Below are positions 18,135-24,829 of a stretch of 64,000 nucleotides of DNA, one piece after another. The DNA is taken from the NCBI RefSeq assembly GCF_000178155.2, contig NZ_ADKM02000062.1:205883-269882 (forward strand), in the 5' to 3' direction. This DNA comes from Hominimerdicola alba 8. GTDB taxonomy: Bacteria > Bacillota > Clostridia > Oscillospirales > Ruminococcaceae. The notes under the pieces are model-generated. The model worked only from the letters and a program-made list of their open reading frames with translations, ran no database searches and was not told the DNA's origin. Position numbers and translations under genes: made by a program. Each line of letters begins with the position of its first letter. Position 1 is the first letter of the stretch.

Positions 18135-18620
18135 ATGAAGACCAAAAAGCTGACAAAACTGGGTCTGCTGACCTGCCTTGCGCTGATAATATTCATCATC
18201 GAACTGCGTCTGCCCGACCTTGTACCGATACCGGGTGTTAAACTGGGGCTTGCAAATATCGTGACGGTCTACTGCATATACACTTTTACACCTGCCGAAA
18301 CTGCGATGATGCTTTTTTCGAGGATACTTCTCGGAGCGCTGTTTTCGGGCAACCTGATGGCGCTGTGGTACAGCATAGCGGGTGGAATGCTTTGTTTTGC
18401 GGGCATGACACTGCTCAGGCGATTTGCCGATGAAAAGAACATGTGGTTTTTGAGCGTGGCAGGTGCGGTTCTGCACAACATCGGTCAGATAACTGTAGCC
18501 ATGATAGTACTTAAGAGCACTACTGTGCTGGGGTACCTGCCGTTTCTGCTGATATCGGGGTGCATCGCGGGGCTTTTTACGGGGATATGTGCTCAGCTGG
18601 TCACCAAAAGGCTGAATTGA
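18135..18620 (+). CDS. Gx transporter family membrane protein (heptaprenyl diphosphate synthase component I-like, EetB-like)
   Basis: A 161-residue polytopic membrane protein of the family often named heptaprenyl diphosphate synthase component I. It begins TKLGLLTCLALIIFIIELRLP and has PGVKLGLANIVTVY, the conserved start of these ECF S-component-like proteins, followed by about five hydrophobic helices. In apbE neighbourhoods it is thought to move a flavin or quinone-related substrate; the substrate is not established. Start at ATG 18135 (GAGGTG just upstream); the ATG three bases earlier is an alternative. It lies 4 bp after the NusG-II gene. Confidence 0.85.
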   Translation: MKTKKLTKLGLLTCLALIIFIIELRLPDLVPIPGVKLGLANIVTVYCIYTFTPAETAMMLFSRILLGALFSGNLMALWYSIAGGMLCFAGMTLLRRFADEKNMWFLSVAGAVLHNIGQITVAMIVLKSTTVLGYLPFLLISGCIAGLFTGICAQLVTKRLN

Positions 18621-18749
18621 CAGCATTCTTTCTATACTATTCAGGGCACAGAAGCCTGTGGGCGGGCGGGTGGGGCGCAGTCCGTGTCAGAGAATGGGCG
18701 CGGATACGCAGATTTATCCGTCCGCTTTTTTGCAAATGCAGATATGCCC

Positions 18750-18778
18750 TTGACATTCACTGAAAAATAGGGTATAAT
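18750..18778 (+). promoter_or_regulatory. Promoter of the Rrf2 regulator
   Basis: TTGACA (18750-18755), a 17-nt spacer and TATAAT (18773-18778), about 50 nt before the gene. Confidence 0.88.
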
Positions 18779-18828
18779 TAAGTCATAGTACAGCCATAGG
18801 ATTACTAAAAACTTAACAGGAGGGCACT

Positions 18829-19263
18829 ATGAAGATCTCTACTAAGGGTAGATATGCACTCAGACTTATGACAGACCTTGCAGAACACCATCAGGACGGA
18901 TATGTTCCGATAAAAGTAATCGCTGAAAGGCAAAATATCAGCGACAAATATCTTGAACAGATAATATCGATACTCAGCCGCGCCGGATATGTGAGGAGCA
19001 TACGCGGTGCGGGCGGCGGTTATATGCTTGCTTACCCGCCTGAGAATTACACTGTCGGCATGATACTCAGGCTGACTGAGGGCAGTCTTGCCCCTGTAGC
19101 CTGTCTTGAAACTGATGAAAATCTCTGTGAGAGGGCGGAAAACTGTCCCACTCTTTTTATATGGGAAAAGCTATATGCGGCAATAAACGATGTGGTGGAT
19201 AACATCACTGTTGCCGATATAGTTGCCAGAAAGACCAACGCAGGGGATTTTTACAACATTTGA
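18829..19263 (+). CDS. Rrf2 family transcriptional regulator with three-Cys cluster motif
   Basis: A 144-residue DNA-binding regulator. The N-terminal winged helix starts MKISTKGRYALRLMTDLA and has the recognition region YLEQIISILSRAGYVRSIRGAGGGY. Cys92, Cys100 and Cys106 (CLETDENLCERAENC) have the arrangement of the Fe-S ligands in IscR and NsrR-type Rrf2 proteins, so it probably senses Fe-S status, NO or redox. Its usual partner, a cysteine desulfurase operon, is not downstream; pnuC follows instead. The target genes are unknown. AGGAGGG precedes the ATG. Confidence 0.9.
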   Translation: MKISTKGRYALRLMTDLAEHHQDGYVPIKVIAERQNISDKYLEQIISILSRAGYVRSIRGAGGGYMLAYPPENYTVGMILRLTEGSLAPVACLETDENLCERAENCPTLFIWEKLYAAINDVVDNITVADIVARKTNAGDFYNI

Positions 19264-19281
19264 TAAAAGAATAATATCTCA

Positions 19282-19384
19282 CACCGGGGAGGAACGGTGC
19301 GTCCGTTCATGTATCGTCAGGTCAGCGCTCTGTAGCGATCAGCTGTAAATGAGCCCGAAGATACATGGGCGGGCGCTTTTTCTG
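19282..19384 (+). promoter_or_regulatory. Structured leader with alternative stems before pnuC
   Basis: Hairpin GAACGG/CCGTTC (19292-19297/19303-19308, loop TGCGT) is followed at once by a 7-bp long-range stem, ATGTATC (19309-19315) with GATACAT (19360-19366). A rival stem, GCCC (19353-19356) with GGGC (19367-19370), puts GATACAT in its loop and is followed by GGGCGC and T5. The exclusive stems and the T-run look like a riboswitch-type or attenuator leader. No known class is recognised. No separate promoter was seen, so pnuC may be read through from the Rrf2 gene. Confidence 0.5.
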
Positions 19385-19398
19385 ACAGGAGTGATAAC

Positions 19399-20082
19399 AT
19401 GAAGATAAAAGAAACTTTTGGGTCACTGAGCGGCTTTGAGCGCGGGCTGTGGGCGGCATCACTGGCGGTGATAGCCATAGCGTATGCACTGACAGGCGGC
19501 GGTGCGGCAGAACTGGCGGCTTCGCTGATAGGGGTGACTGCTCTGATATTCGTGGCTAAGGGAATGGTGACGGGACAGGCTTTGACGGTGGTATTTTCTC
19601 TGTTTTACGGCATGATCTCCCTCAAAGCCCGCTACTACGGCGAAATGCTCACATATCTCGGCATGACTGCACCCATAGCGGCGGCGGCAGTGGTATCGTG
19701 GCTGAGGCACCCTTTCGAGGGAAGCAAAGTGGTGGAAGTCGCACCGATGACCGTTAAAAAACTGGGACTGCTGACCTTGCTTTCTTCCGCAGTGACGGCG
19801 GGGGCATACTTTCTGCTGAGGTGGCTTGGCAACGCAAACCTTGTTTTCAGCACTGTTTCGGTATTCACAAGTTTTATGGCTTCGGGGCTGACCTTTCTGC
19901 GAAGCCCTTATTACGCACTGGGGTATTCCGCCAACGACATAGTGCTTATTGTGCTTTGGATCGGGGCATCGCGGGAGGACAGGTCGGCTATGCCGATGGT
20001 ATTCTGCTTTGTGATGTTCCTCGTGAATGATCTATACGGATTTTTCAACTGGCGCAGACTTGAAAGTGCGCAGAAAAAGTGA
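19399..20082 (+). CDS. pnuC: Nicotinamide mononucleotide/riboside transporter, PnuC family
   Basis: A 227-residue membrane protein with about seven helices, taken to import nicotinamide riboside (or another vitamin) by facilitated diffusion. The family C-terminus is visible in NDIVLIVLWIGASREDRS and FLVNDLYGFFNWRR, with the Trp/Asn residues that line the PnuC substrate site. AGGAG lies 8 nt before the ATG. It follows the Rrf2 gene by 135 bp of structured leader. The vitamin could be another PnuX-type substrate; NAD salvage is the default inference. Confidence 0.83.
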   Translation: MKIKETFGSLSGFERGLWAASLAVIAIAYALTGGGAAELAASLIGVTALIFVAKGMVTGQALTVVFSLFYGMISLKARYYGEMLTYLGMTAPIAAAAVVSWLRHPFEGSKVVEVAPMTVKKLGLLTLLSSAVTAGAYFLLRWLGNANLVFSTVSVFTSFMASGLTFLRSPYYALGYSANDIVLIVLWIGASREDRSAMPMVFCFVMFLVNDLYGFFNWRRLESAQKK

Positions 20083-20181
20083 GATCATAAATGCAGCGGC
20101 GGAAAACTTTTCTGCCGCCTTTTTTCAACTACCCGCCTCACTTTTTTTAGGCGTATCGCACATAAAAATTTTCTCAGGCAC

Positions 20182-20210
20182 TTGTTATCTGAGCGGATAT
20201 GTGTTATAAT
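20182..20210 (+). promoter_or_regulatory. Promoter of the phenylacetate-CoA ligase gene
   Basis: TTGTTA (20182-20187), a 17-nt spacer and TATAAT (20205-20210) with extended -10 (TGT). Confidence 0.8.
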
Positions 20211-20322
20211 TAGTTTCAAGGTGAGTTGACAGTGGTGAACTGATGAATGCCGCTGTACCTCACCATTACATAAGGAAACTTACAGCGCAGTGCTTTACGC
20301 GCTTTATCAAGGAGGAATAAAC

Positions 20323-21558
20323 ATGCAGATAACCGAAAAACAACTGGAACAGGTCAACGACCGCATAAGGGCGCTGATCGAATCGAACAGCTTTTACGGC
20401 AAAAAGCTGGAAGAGGCAGGCATAAGCGAGGTAAATTCGCCCGAAGATTTTGCAAAATTGCCTTTCTCGGAGAAAAAGGATCTGAGAGATGCTTACCCGC
20501 TGGGGCTGATGACTGCGCCTGAGGACGAGATAGTGCGCATACACTCTTCATCGGGTACAACAGGCAAGCCTGTCATAATACCCTACACTGCAAAGGACGT
20601 TGACGACTGGGGCGAGATGTTCAAGAGATGCTACGAAGTTGCGGGCATCACCAAAAAGGACAGGATACAGATAACTCCCGGCTATGGTCTGTGGACTGCG
20701 GGAATAGGCTTCCAGAACGGCTGTGAGAAGCTGGGCGCGATGGCTGTGCCGATGGGTCCCGGAAACACCGAGAAACAGCTTGAAATGATGCAGGCACTTG
20801 AAACCACTGTGCTTTGCTCGACTTCCTCCTATGCACTGCTGTTGGCTGAGGAGATACAGAAGAGGGGCATAAAGGACAAGATACACCTGAAAAAGGGCGT
20901 TATCGGTTCCGAGAGATGGTCGGATAAGATGAGAGAGCGCATCTCCAACGAACTTGGCATCGAACTTTACGACATCTATGGGCTGACCGAGATATACGGT
21001 CCCGGTATCGGCATAAACTGCGAGTACAACACAGGCATGCACTACTGGAACGACTATCTCTATCTTGAGATAATCGACCCAAAGACAGGTGAGAACCTGC
21101 CTGACGGCGAGTGGGGCGAGATAGTCATAACCACACTGGTCAAGGAGGGTGCGCCGCTGATACGCTACCGCACACACGACCTTTCGAGGATAATACCCGG
21201 CGAATGTCCCTGCGGCAGAAAGTTCCCCCGCATAGACACTATAAGGGGCAGAACTGACGACATGATGAAGATAAAGGGCGTTAACGTGTTCCCCTCGCAG
21301 ATAGAGGAAGTTCTGGCTGAGTTCGATGAGATATCCAGTGAATACCAGATACGCATTTCTCACCTTGACGGCAAGGATACCATGCGCATATACGTTGAAA
21401 CCAACGGTCATGTTGATTTCGCAGACCTTGCAAAGCGCATCGCTGAAAAGGTCAAGAGCAGGATAGGCTTCACACCCATCGTAAAGGTGGTAGAGATAGG
21501 CGTTCTGCCGAGAAGCATGAAGAAGACTGCCCGCGTTATCGATGAAAGATTTGACTGA
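20323..21558 (+). CDS. paaK: Phenylacetate--CoA ligase (PaaK family)
   Basis: A 411-residue cytosolic ATP-dependent acyl-adenylate enzyme that makes phenylacetyl-CoA or a related aryl-CoA. It has the P-loop-like SSSGTTGKP, the adenylate motif YGLTEIYGPG, IRYRTHDLSR, and the C-terminal lid with RGRTDDMMKIKGVNVFPSQIEE, all standard for PaaK. In anaerobes such enzymes work with indolepyruvate oxidoreductases to convert arylacetates to aromatic amino acids; no such partner is adjacent. R. albus is known to need phenylacetic or phenylpropanoic acid for good growth on cellulose, which fits. ATG 20323 follows AAGGAGG. It is a single-gene unit with its own promoter and terminator. Confidence 0.9.
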   Translation: MQITEKQLEQVNDRIRALIESNSFYGKKLEEAGISEVNSPEDFAKLPFSEKKDLRDAYPLGLMTAPEDEIVRIHSSSGTTGKPVIIPYTAKDVDDWGEMFKRCYEVAGITKKDRIQITPGYGLWTAGIGFQNGCEKLGAMAVPMGPGNTEKQLEMMQALETTVLCSTSSYALLLAEEIQKRGIKDKIHLKKGVIGSERWSDKMRERISNELGIELYDIYGLTEIYGPGIGINCEYNTGMHYWNDYLYLEIIDPKTGENLPDGEWGEIVITTLVKEGAPLIRYRTHDLSRIIPGECPCGRKFPRIDTIRGRTDDMMKIKGVNVFPSQIEEVLAEFDEISSEYQIRISHLDGKDTMRIYVETNGHVDFADLAKRIAEKVKSRIGFTPIVKVVEIGVLPRSMKKTARVIDERFD

Positions 21559-21582
21559 TACAAGGCACATATAGACAGATGG

Positions 21583-21613
21583 AGCACTTCCGCTTTTGCG
21601 GGGGTGCTTTTTT
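21583..21613 (+). terminator. Terminator of paaK
   Basis: 11-bp stem with one mismatch region (21583-21593 with 21598-21608, AGCACTTCCGC type), TTTT loop, then a T6 run. Confidence 0.9.
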
Positions 21614-21615
21614 GT

Positions 21616-21707
21616 GAGGATACACACCGCTGACACGCCGCAAAACAGCAGTTTTACAGAACTTAATGTGGTAAACAAAACTCTCAGCGCTCCTTTTGTT
21701 TACCACA
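21616..21707. repeat. Family B end fragment followed by a 15-bp hairpin
   Basis: The segment CTGACACGCCGCAAAACAGC matches the left end of family B copy B1. It is followed by a near-perfect hairpin, TGTGGTAAACAAAA and its complement (21667-21680/21694-21707). No right-hand family B end follows, so this looks like a truncated or mosaic element. Confidence 0.45.
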
Positions 21708-21723
21708 TTTTCAGCCTGTATGC

Positions 21724-21826
21724 TATAGCAATCCGCCTTAAAATTCAGACAAAATCCAGTCACAAAACCCATAAATCCCAGCTTTTGCGACTGGATTTTG
21801 TGAATTTAAAAAGTTGGATTGCTATA
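21724..21826. repeat. Family A 103-bp palindromic element (copy A1)
   Basis: Ends are TATAGCAATCC and GGATTGCTATA. Internal arms AAAATCCAGTC and GACTGGATTTT make one long imperfect hairpin. About 95% identical by eye to copies at 35392-35494 and 58996-59098 (reverse), all exactly 103 bp. TATA-like ends suggest insertion at TA. Confidence 0.85.
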
Positions 21827-21887
21827 AATGGATAGTCATAAAAGCAAAAAATGCTACTAATTGTTGCGAATTTGCTAATATTGTTGC

Positions 21888-21916
21888 TTGACAAAATTAC
21901 GGCAATATCCTATAAT
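21888..21916 (+). promoter_or_regulatory. Promoter of the first LRR-dockerin gene
   Basis: TTGACA (21888-21893), a 17-nt spacer and TATAAT (21911-21916). Just upstream, AATTGTTGC and TATTGTTGC form a direct repeat (about 21859-21887) that could be an activator or repressor site. Confidence 0.85.
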
Positions 21917-21973
21917 ATTTGTTGTGGGCTGAAAAAGCCGATAATACGATAATACAGAACAGGAGAGAATAAC

Positions 21974-22981
21974 ATGAAAAAGACGATAGCGATTCTGGCG
22001 GCGCTGGTAATGACACTGGGCGGTGCGGCTTATCTGCCGATGCAGGAGTTTTCTGCGGGTGCTGTACTGACTGCAAGCGCGGCAACAGGTGAGTTCACTG
22101 AGGGTGCTTACCAGTACAATGTCAAGGCTGACGGCACTGTGGTGATAGAAAATTACACAGGCAGTGAAGCAACTGTGAAGATACCCTCGACACTGGGCGG
22201 AAAGACCGTGACTGAGATAGGCGAACGTGCTTTCGCGCTTAACCGCAGTATTGTCACTGTAAACATTCCCGACACTGTCAAGGTACTGGGCGACCACGCT
22301 TTCTTCCTCTGCTACTCGCTGACCAATATCAGCATACCTGACAGCGTCACAACTGTGAAAAATTCGTGCTTCTGGGGCGATGACAGCCTTGTGAGCGTCA
22401 GCATGCCCGATTCTGTAACAGATATGGAAGCACTGGTATTCGCTGACTGCAAGAACCTCAGATATGTTAAACTGCCTGCGGGTCTTGAAGAACTGCCCGG
22501 CTACACATTCAACAAGTGCCCGTCACTTACAAGATGCGATATCCCTGAGGGTGTTAAAAGGATAGGCGGAAACGCATTTATAGACTGTACATCGCTGAAA
22601 GCACTGTTAGTACCTGCCGGTGCTTCGATAGATGACTATGCTGTAGGTTTTGGATACAACGGCGATACCATACAGAATATCGAGGGTTTCAAGATGTATG
22701 TTTATCAGAACTCCCCTGCTGAGGAATATGCAAAGAACTTCTCGGTGCCTTATGTGTACTATGAGGGTCAGCCCATACCTGAGTTTGAAACAAAGGGCGA
22801 TATCAACGATGACGGCAAGGTGAATGTCACCGATGTTTCAAAGATAGCGGCACATGTAAAGGGCGTTAAGTCGCTGGACAGTGCAGGCATTTCAAAGTCT
22901 GATGTGAACGGTGACGGCAAGGTGAATATCACCGATGTATCGAAGATAGCGGCTCAGGTAAAGGGCATAAAGAAGCTGTAA
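21974..22981 (+). CDS. Secreted BspA-like leucine-rich repeat protein with dockerin
   Basis: A 335-residue exported protein. Signal peptide about 1-36 (ASA/ATG). Residues 45-240 are LRR_5 (BspA/TpLRR) repeats of about 23 residues: IGERAFALNRSIVTVNIPD, then AFFLCYSLTNISIPDSV, AFIDCTSLKALLVPAG and so on. A dockerin with two Ca-binding repeats fills 274-335. BspA-type repeats bind proteins or surfaces, and here they would be fixed by dockerin-cohesin pairing. No catalytic site is seen. It is the first of a tandem pair with the paralogue 146 bp downstream. Confidence 0.88.
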   Translation: MKKTIAILAALVMTLGGAAYLPMQEFSAGAVLTASAATGEFTEGAYQYNVKADGTVVIENYTGSEATVKIPSTLGGKTVTEIGERAFALNRSIVTVNIPDTVKVLGDHAFFLCYSLTNISIPDSVTTVKNSCFWGDDSLVSVSMPDSVTDMEALVFADCKNLRYVKLPAGLEELPGYTFNKCPSLTRCDIPEGVKRIGGNAFIDCTSLKALLVPAGASIDDYAVGFGYNGDTIQNIEGFKMYVYQNSPAEEYAKNFSVPYVYYEGQPIPEFETKGDINDDGKVNVTDVSKIAAHVKGVKSLDSAGISKSDVNGDGKVNITDVSKIAAQVKGIKKL

Positions 22982-23038
22982 CGGTCGCGGAAGAACTTTG
23001 TGGAGAAAAAGAAAACGGAGAAAACAGCAAAAAAGCAA

Positions 23039-23060
23039 GCGGCGGTGATTTCACCGCCGC
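23039..23060. terminator. Hairpin between the two LRR-dockerin genes
   Basis: Perfect 10-bp stem GCGGCGGTGA/TCACCGCCGC with a TT loop and flanking AAAGCA/TGTGCTTT pairing. The T-tract is poor, so termination may be partial. Confidence 0.5.
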
Positions 23061-23127
23061 TGTGCTTTCAAAAAGACAAACGATAATTGGTCACGGGAGT
23101 TTCCCGTCAGAAGGAAGGAACATTTTT

Positions 23128-24171
23128 ATGAAGAGAATAGCGGCATTCACACTGGCACTGACTGTAATATTCGGCGGGGCGGCTTATCTGCCATGTGCAG
23201 TGGACAGCGGTGCGATAGTGGCACACGCAGAAAATTCAACAGGTGCATTCGTTATAAACGAATTTGGCAACGGAACATGCTCCATCAAAAAGTGTGTCAG
23301 CCCCAATACCGAGAACATTGTAATACCCGAAACGATCTTCGGCAACACAGTGGTCGAGATAGATGAGAACGCATTTATGTTCCATAAGAACATGAAAACA
23401 GTAGTTATACCCGATACCGTTAAGATAATACATGAGGGCGCATTTTACAGCTGTTATGAACTGACATCAGTGCAGATGAGCAAAAATGTTGAGGTACTGG
23501 AAGACCAGGCTTTCTTTGACTGCACTAAGCTCAGCTACATAAACATACCTTCATCTGTCATGTATATTGGCAGGATATGCTTTGCGAACACTGCGTTGAA
23601 GAACGTCACCATACCGAGTACACAGACTGTACTGGGCAGTGAACTTTTCTCAGGCTGTAAGGATCTCGAAACGCTGGTACTGCCCTCAAAGCTGGACAGC
23701 ATACCGCAGTCGATGTGCTATGACTGCCCGAAACTGAGAAGCGTGACCATTCCCGATGGTCTGTGCTATATCTCTGACGAAGCATTTCGCGGATGTACCG
23801 GTCTTAAATCGCTCACCATACCCGCAAGTGTGCAGAATGTGGGCTATTATGCCATCGGCTTTGATATCAACACGCAGAAAGACAGCGGCTTTACTGCCAG
23901 AGTCACAGCAGGCACAGCGGGCGAAACTTATGTCAAGCAGAACGGACTGAACTACGTTTACGCAGGCGGAAGCAGCGGCGGCGCAGGCGATGTGAACAGT
24001 GACGGCAAGGTGAATGTCACCGATGTTTCAAAGACTGCGGCACAGGTAAAGGGCGTTAAGTCGCTGGACAGCGCGGGCAAATCAAAGGCAGATGTGAACG
24101 GCGACGGCAAGGTGAATGTCACCGATGTATCGAAGATAGCGGCTCAGGTAAAGGGTATAAAGAAGCTGTGA
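23128..24171 (+). CDS. Secreted BspA-like leucine-rich repeat protein with dockerin (paralogue)
   Basis: 347 residues with the same architecture as its neighbour: signal peptide about 1-33, LRR_5 repeats about 50-265 (AFYSCYELTSVQM, AFFDCTKLSYINIPSSV, AFRGCTGLKSLTIPAS), a Ser/Gly spacer and a dockerin at 286-347. The dockerin is nearly identical to that of the neighbour, including DNA-level identity across the GGTGAATGTCACCGATGT segments. I chose ATG at 23128 because AAGGAAGGAA lies 7 nt upstream; an earlier TTG-type frame would disrupt the signal peptide. A tandem duplication of a surface protein is the simplest reading. Confidence 0.88.
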   Translation: MKRIAAFTLALTVIFGGAAYLPCAVDSGAIVAHAENSTGAFVINEFGNGTCSIKKCVSPNTENIVIPETIFGNTVVEIDENAFMFHKNMKTVVIPDTVKIIHEGAFYSCYELTSVQMSKNVEVLEDQAFFDCTKLSYINIPSSVMYIGRICFANTALKNVTIPSTQTVLGSELFSGCKDLETLVLPSKLDSIPQSMCYDCPKLRSVTIPDGLCYISDEAFRGCTGLKSLTIPASVQNVGYYAIGFDINTQKDSGFTARVTAGTAGETYVKQNGLNYVYAGGSSGGAGDVNSDGKVNVTDVSKTAAQVKGVKSLDSAGKSKADVNGDGKVNVTDVSKIAAQVKGIKKL

Positions 24172-24187
24172 GGCACACCGCCTTACA

Positions 24188-24280
24188 CGCCGACATAACC
24201 GTGTCATTTTTTAGTGGTATGTCGGCGGGATAGCCGTATAAAACAAAAACCATCGTCACGCTTGAGCGGCGATGGTTTTT
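24188..24280. terminator. Bidirectional terminator region between convergent genes
   Basis: Outer inverted repeat CGCCGACATA/TATGTCGGCG (24188-24197/24218-24227), then a classic terminator stem AAAAACCATCG/CGATGGTTTTT (24245-24255/24270-24280). The A and T runs on both sides allow it to stop transcription from either direction. Confidence 0.85.
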
Positions 24281-24285
24281 CTATA

Positions 24286-24828
24286 TCATACAAAGCCCTC
24301 TTCGACATAATCGCGCTCGAAGAGTTCATGACATATCTCAGGCTTTAAAAGCTGTTCGTCAATGCAGGCGAGCAGTTTTTTTGTTATGAACTGCCGACTG
24401 CAATTGCGATATTTCGGCAGGCTGAACCTGTCGAGAATGTTCCACAGTTCCCTTTTCCATAGAAGCCTCAGCTGGTTTGACAGCTTTGCTTTCGGGTTCG
24501 GGCGGGCGCACCTGACTGTTTCTATGCTGTCTTCATCAACGACTATAACGCCCCAGTATTCGGGTATATGGGCTTCGGCAGACTTGCGGTGGCTTCTGCC
24601 GACAACAAGGTAATTCTCGTCAAAAAAGCTGTCATAGCTTTTCACCTGCGAGCGCAGGCGTGCATAGCTGTCAGCATCGCTTTTTATCTCGTAGCCTGTC
24701 AGCTTATCGGTGACGGCATAGAAATCACACCTCGACTTACCGATAACGACTTCCTCGAAAATGCGTATCTTCGGGGAAGTCGTTTCGATTTCAAAGAACA
24801 GCTTATCCCTTATCTGAGGGTCAAGCAT
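24286..24828 (-). CDS. sce7726 family protein (PD-(D/E)XK-like)
   Basis: A 180-residue protein of the sce7726 family. The core has VVIGKSRCDFYAV, LTGYEIKSDADSYARL and YLVVGRS: an Asp in RCDF and Glu-x-Lys in GYEIKSD place it in the PD-(D/E)XK nuclease-like superfamily. Family members are common in accessory and phage-linked regions and their function is unknown. Its start lies one base after the stop of the Clp ATPase gene, implying translational coupling, which is unexpected for such a protein. Confidence 0.85.
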   Translation of the reverse strand: MLDPQIRDKLFFEIETTSPKIRIFEEVVIGKSRCDFYAVTDKLTGYEIKSDADSYARLRSQVKSYDSFFDENYLVVGRSHRKSAEAHIPEYWGVIVVDEDSIETVRCARPNPKAKLSNQLRLLWKRELWNILDRFSLPKYRNCSRQFITKKLLACIDEQLLKPEICHELFERDYVEEGFV

Positions 24829-24829
24829 A

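Noticed and set aside
19282..19384. Assignment of the pnuC leader to a known riboswitch (NAD+-II, TPP, preQ1)
   Set aside because: The conserved core bases of those classes are not visible; only a generic switch-like structure is supported.
20548..21678. Long open frame opposite paaK (376 codons)
   Set aside because: It mirrors the codons of a clear PaaK enzyme, has no ribosome site and encodes no recognisable protein.
3628..24171. A cellulosome gene cluster
   Set aside because: Several dockerin proteins are present but no cohesin or scaffoldin gene, and the dockerin genes are scattered single units.
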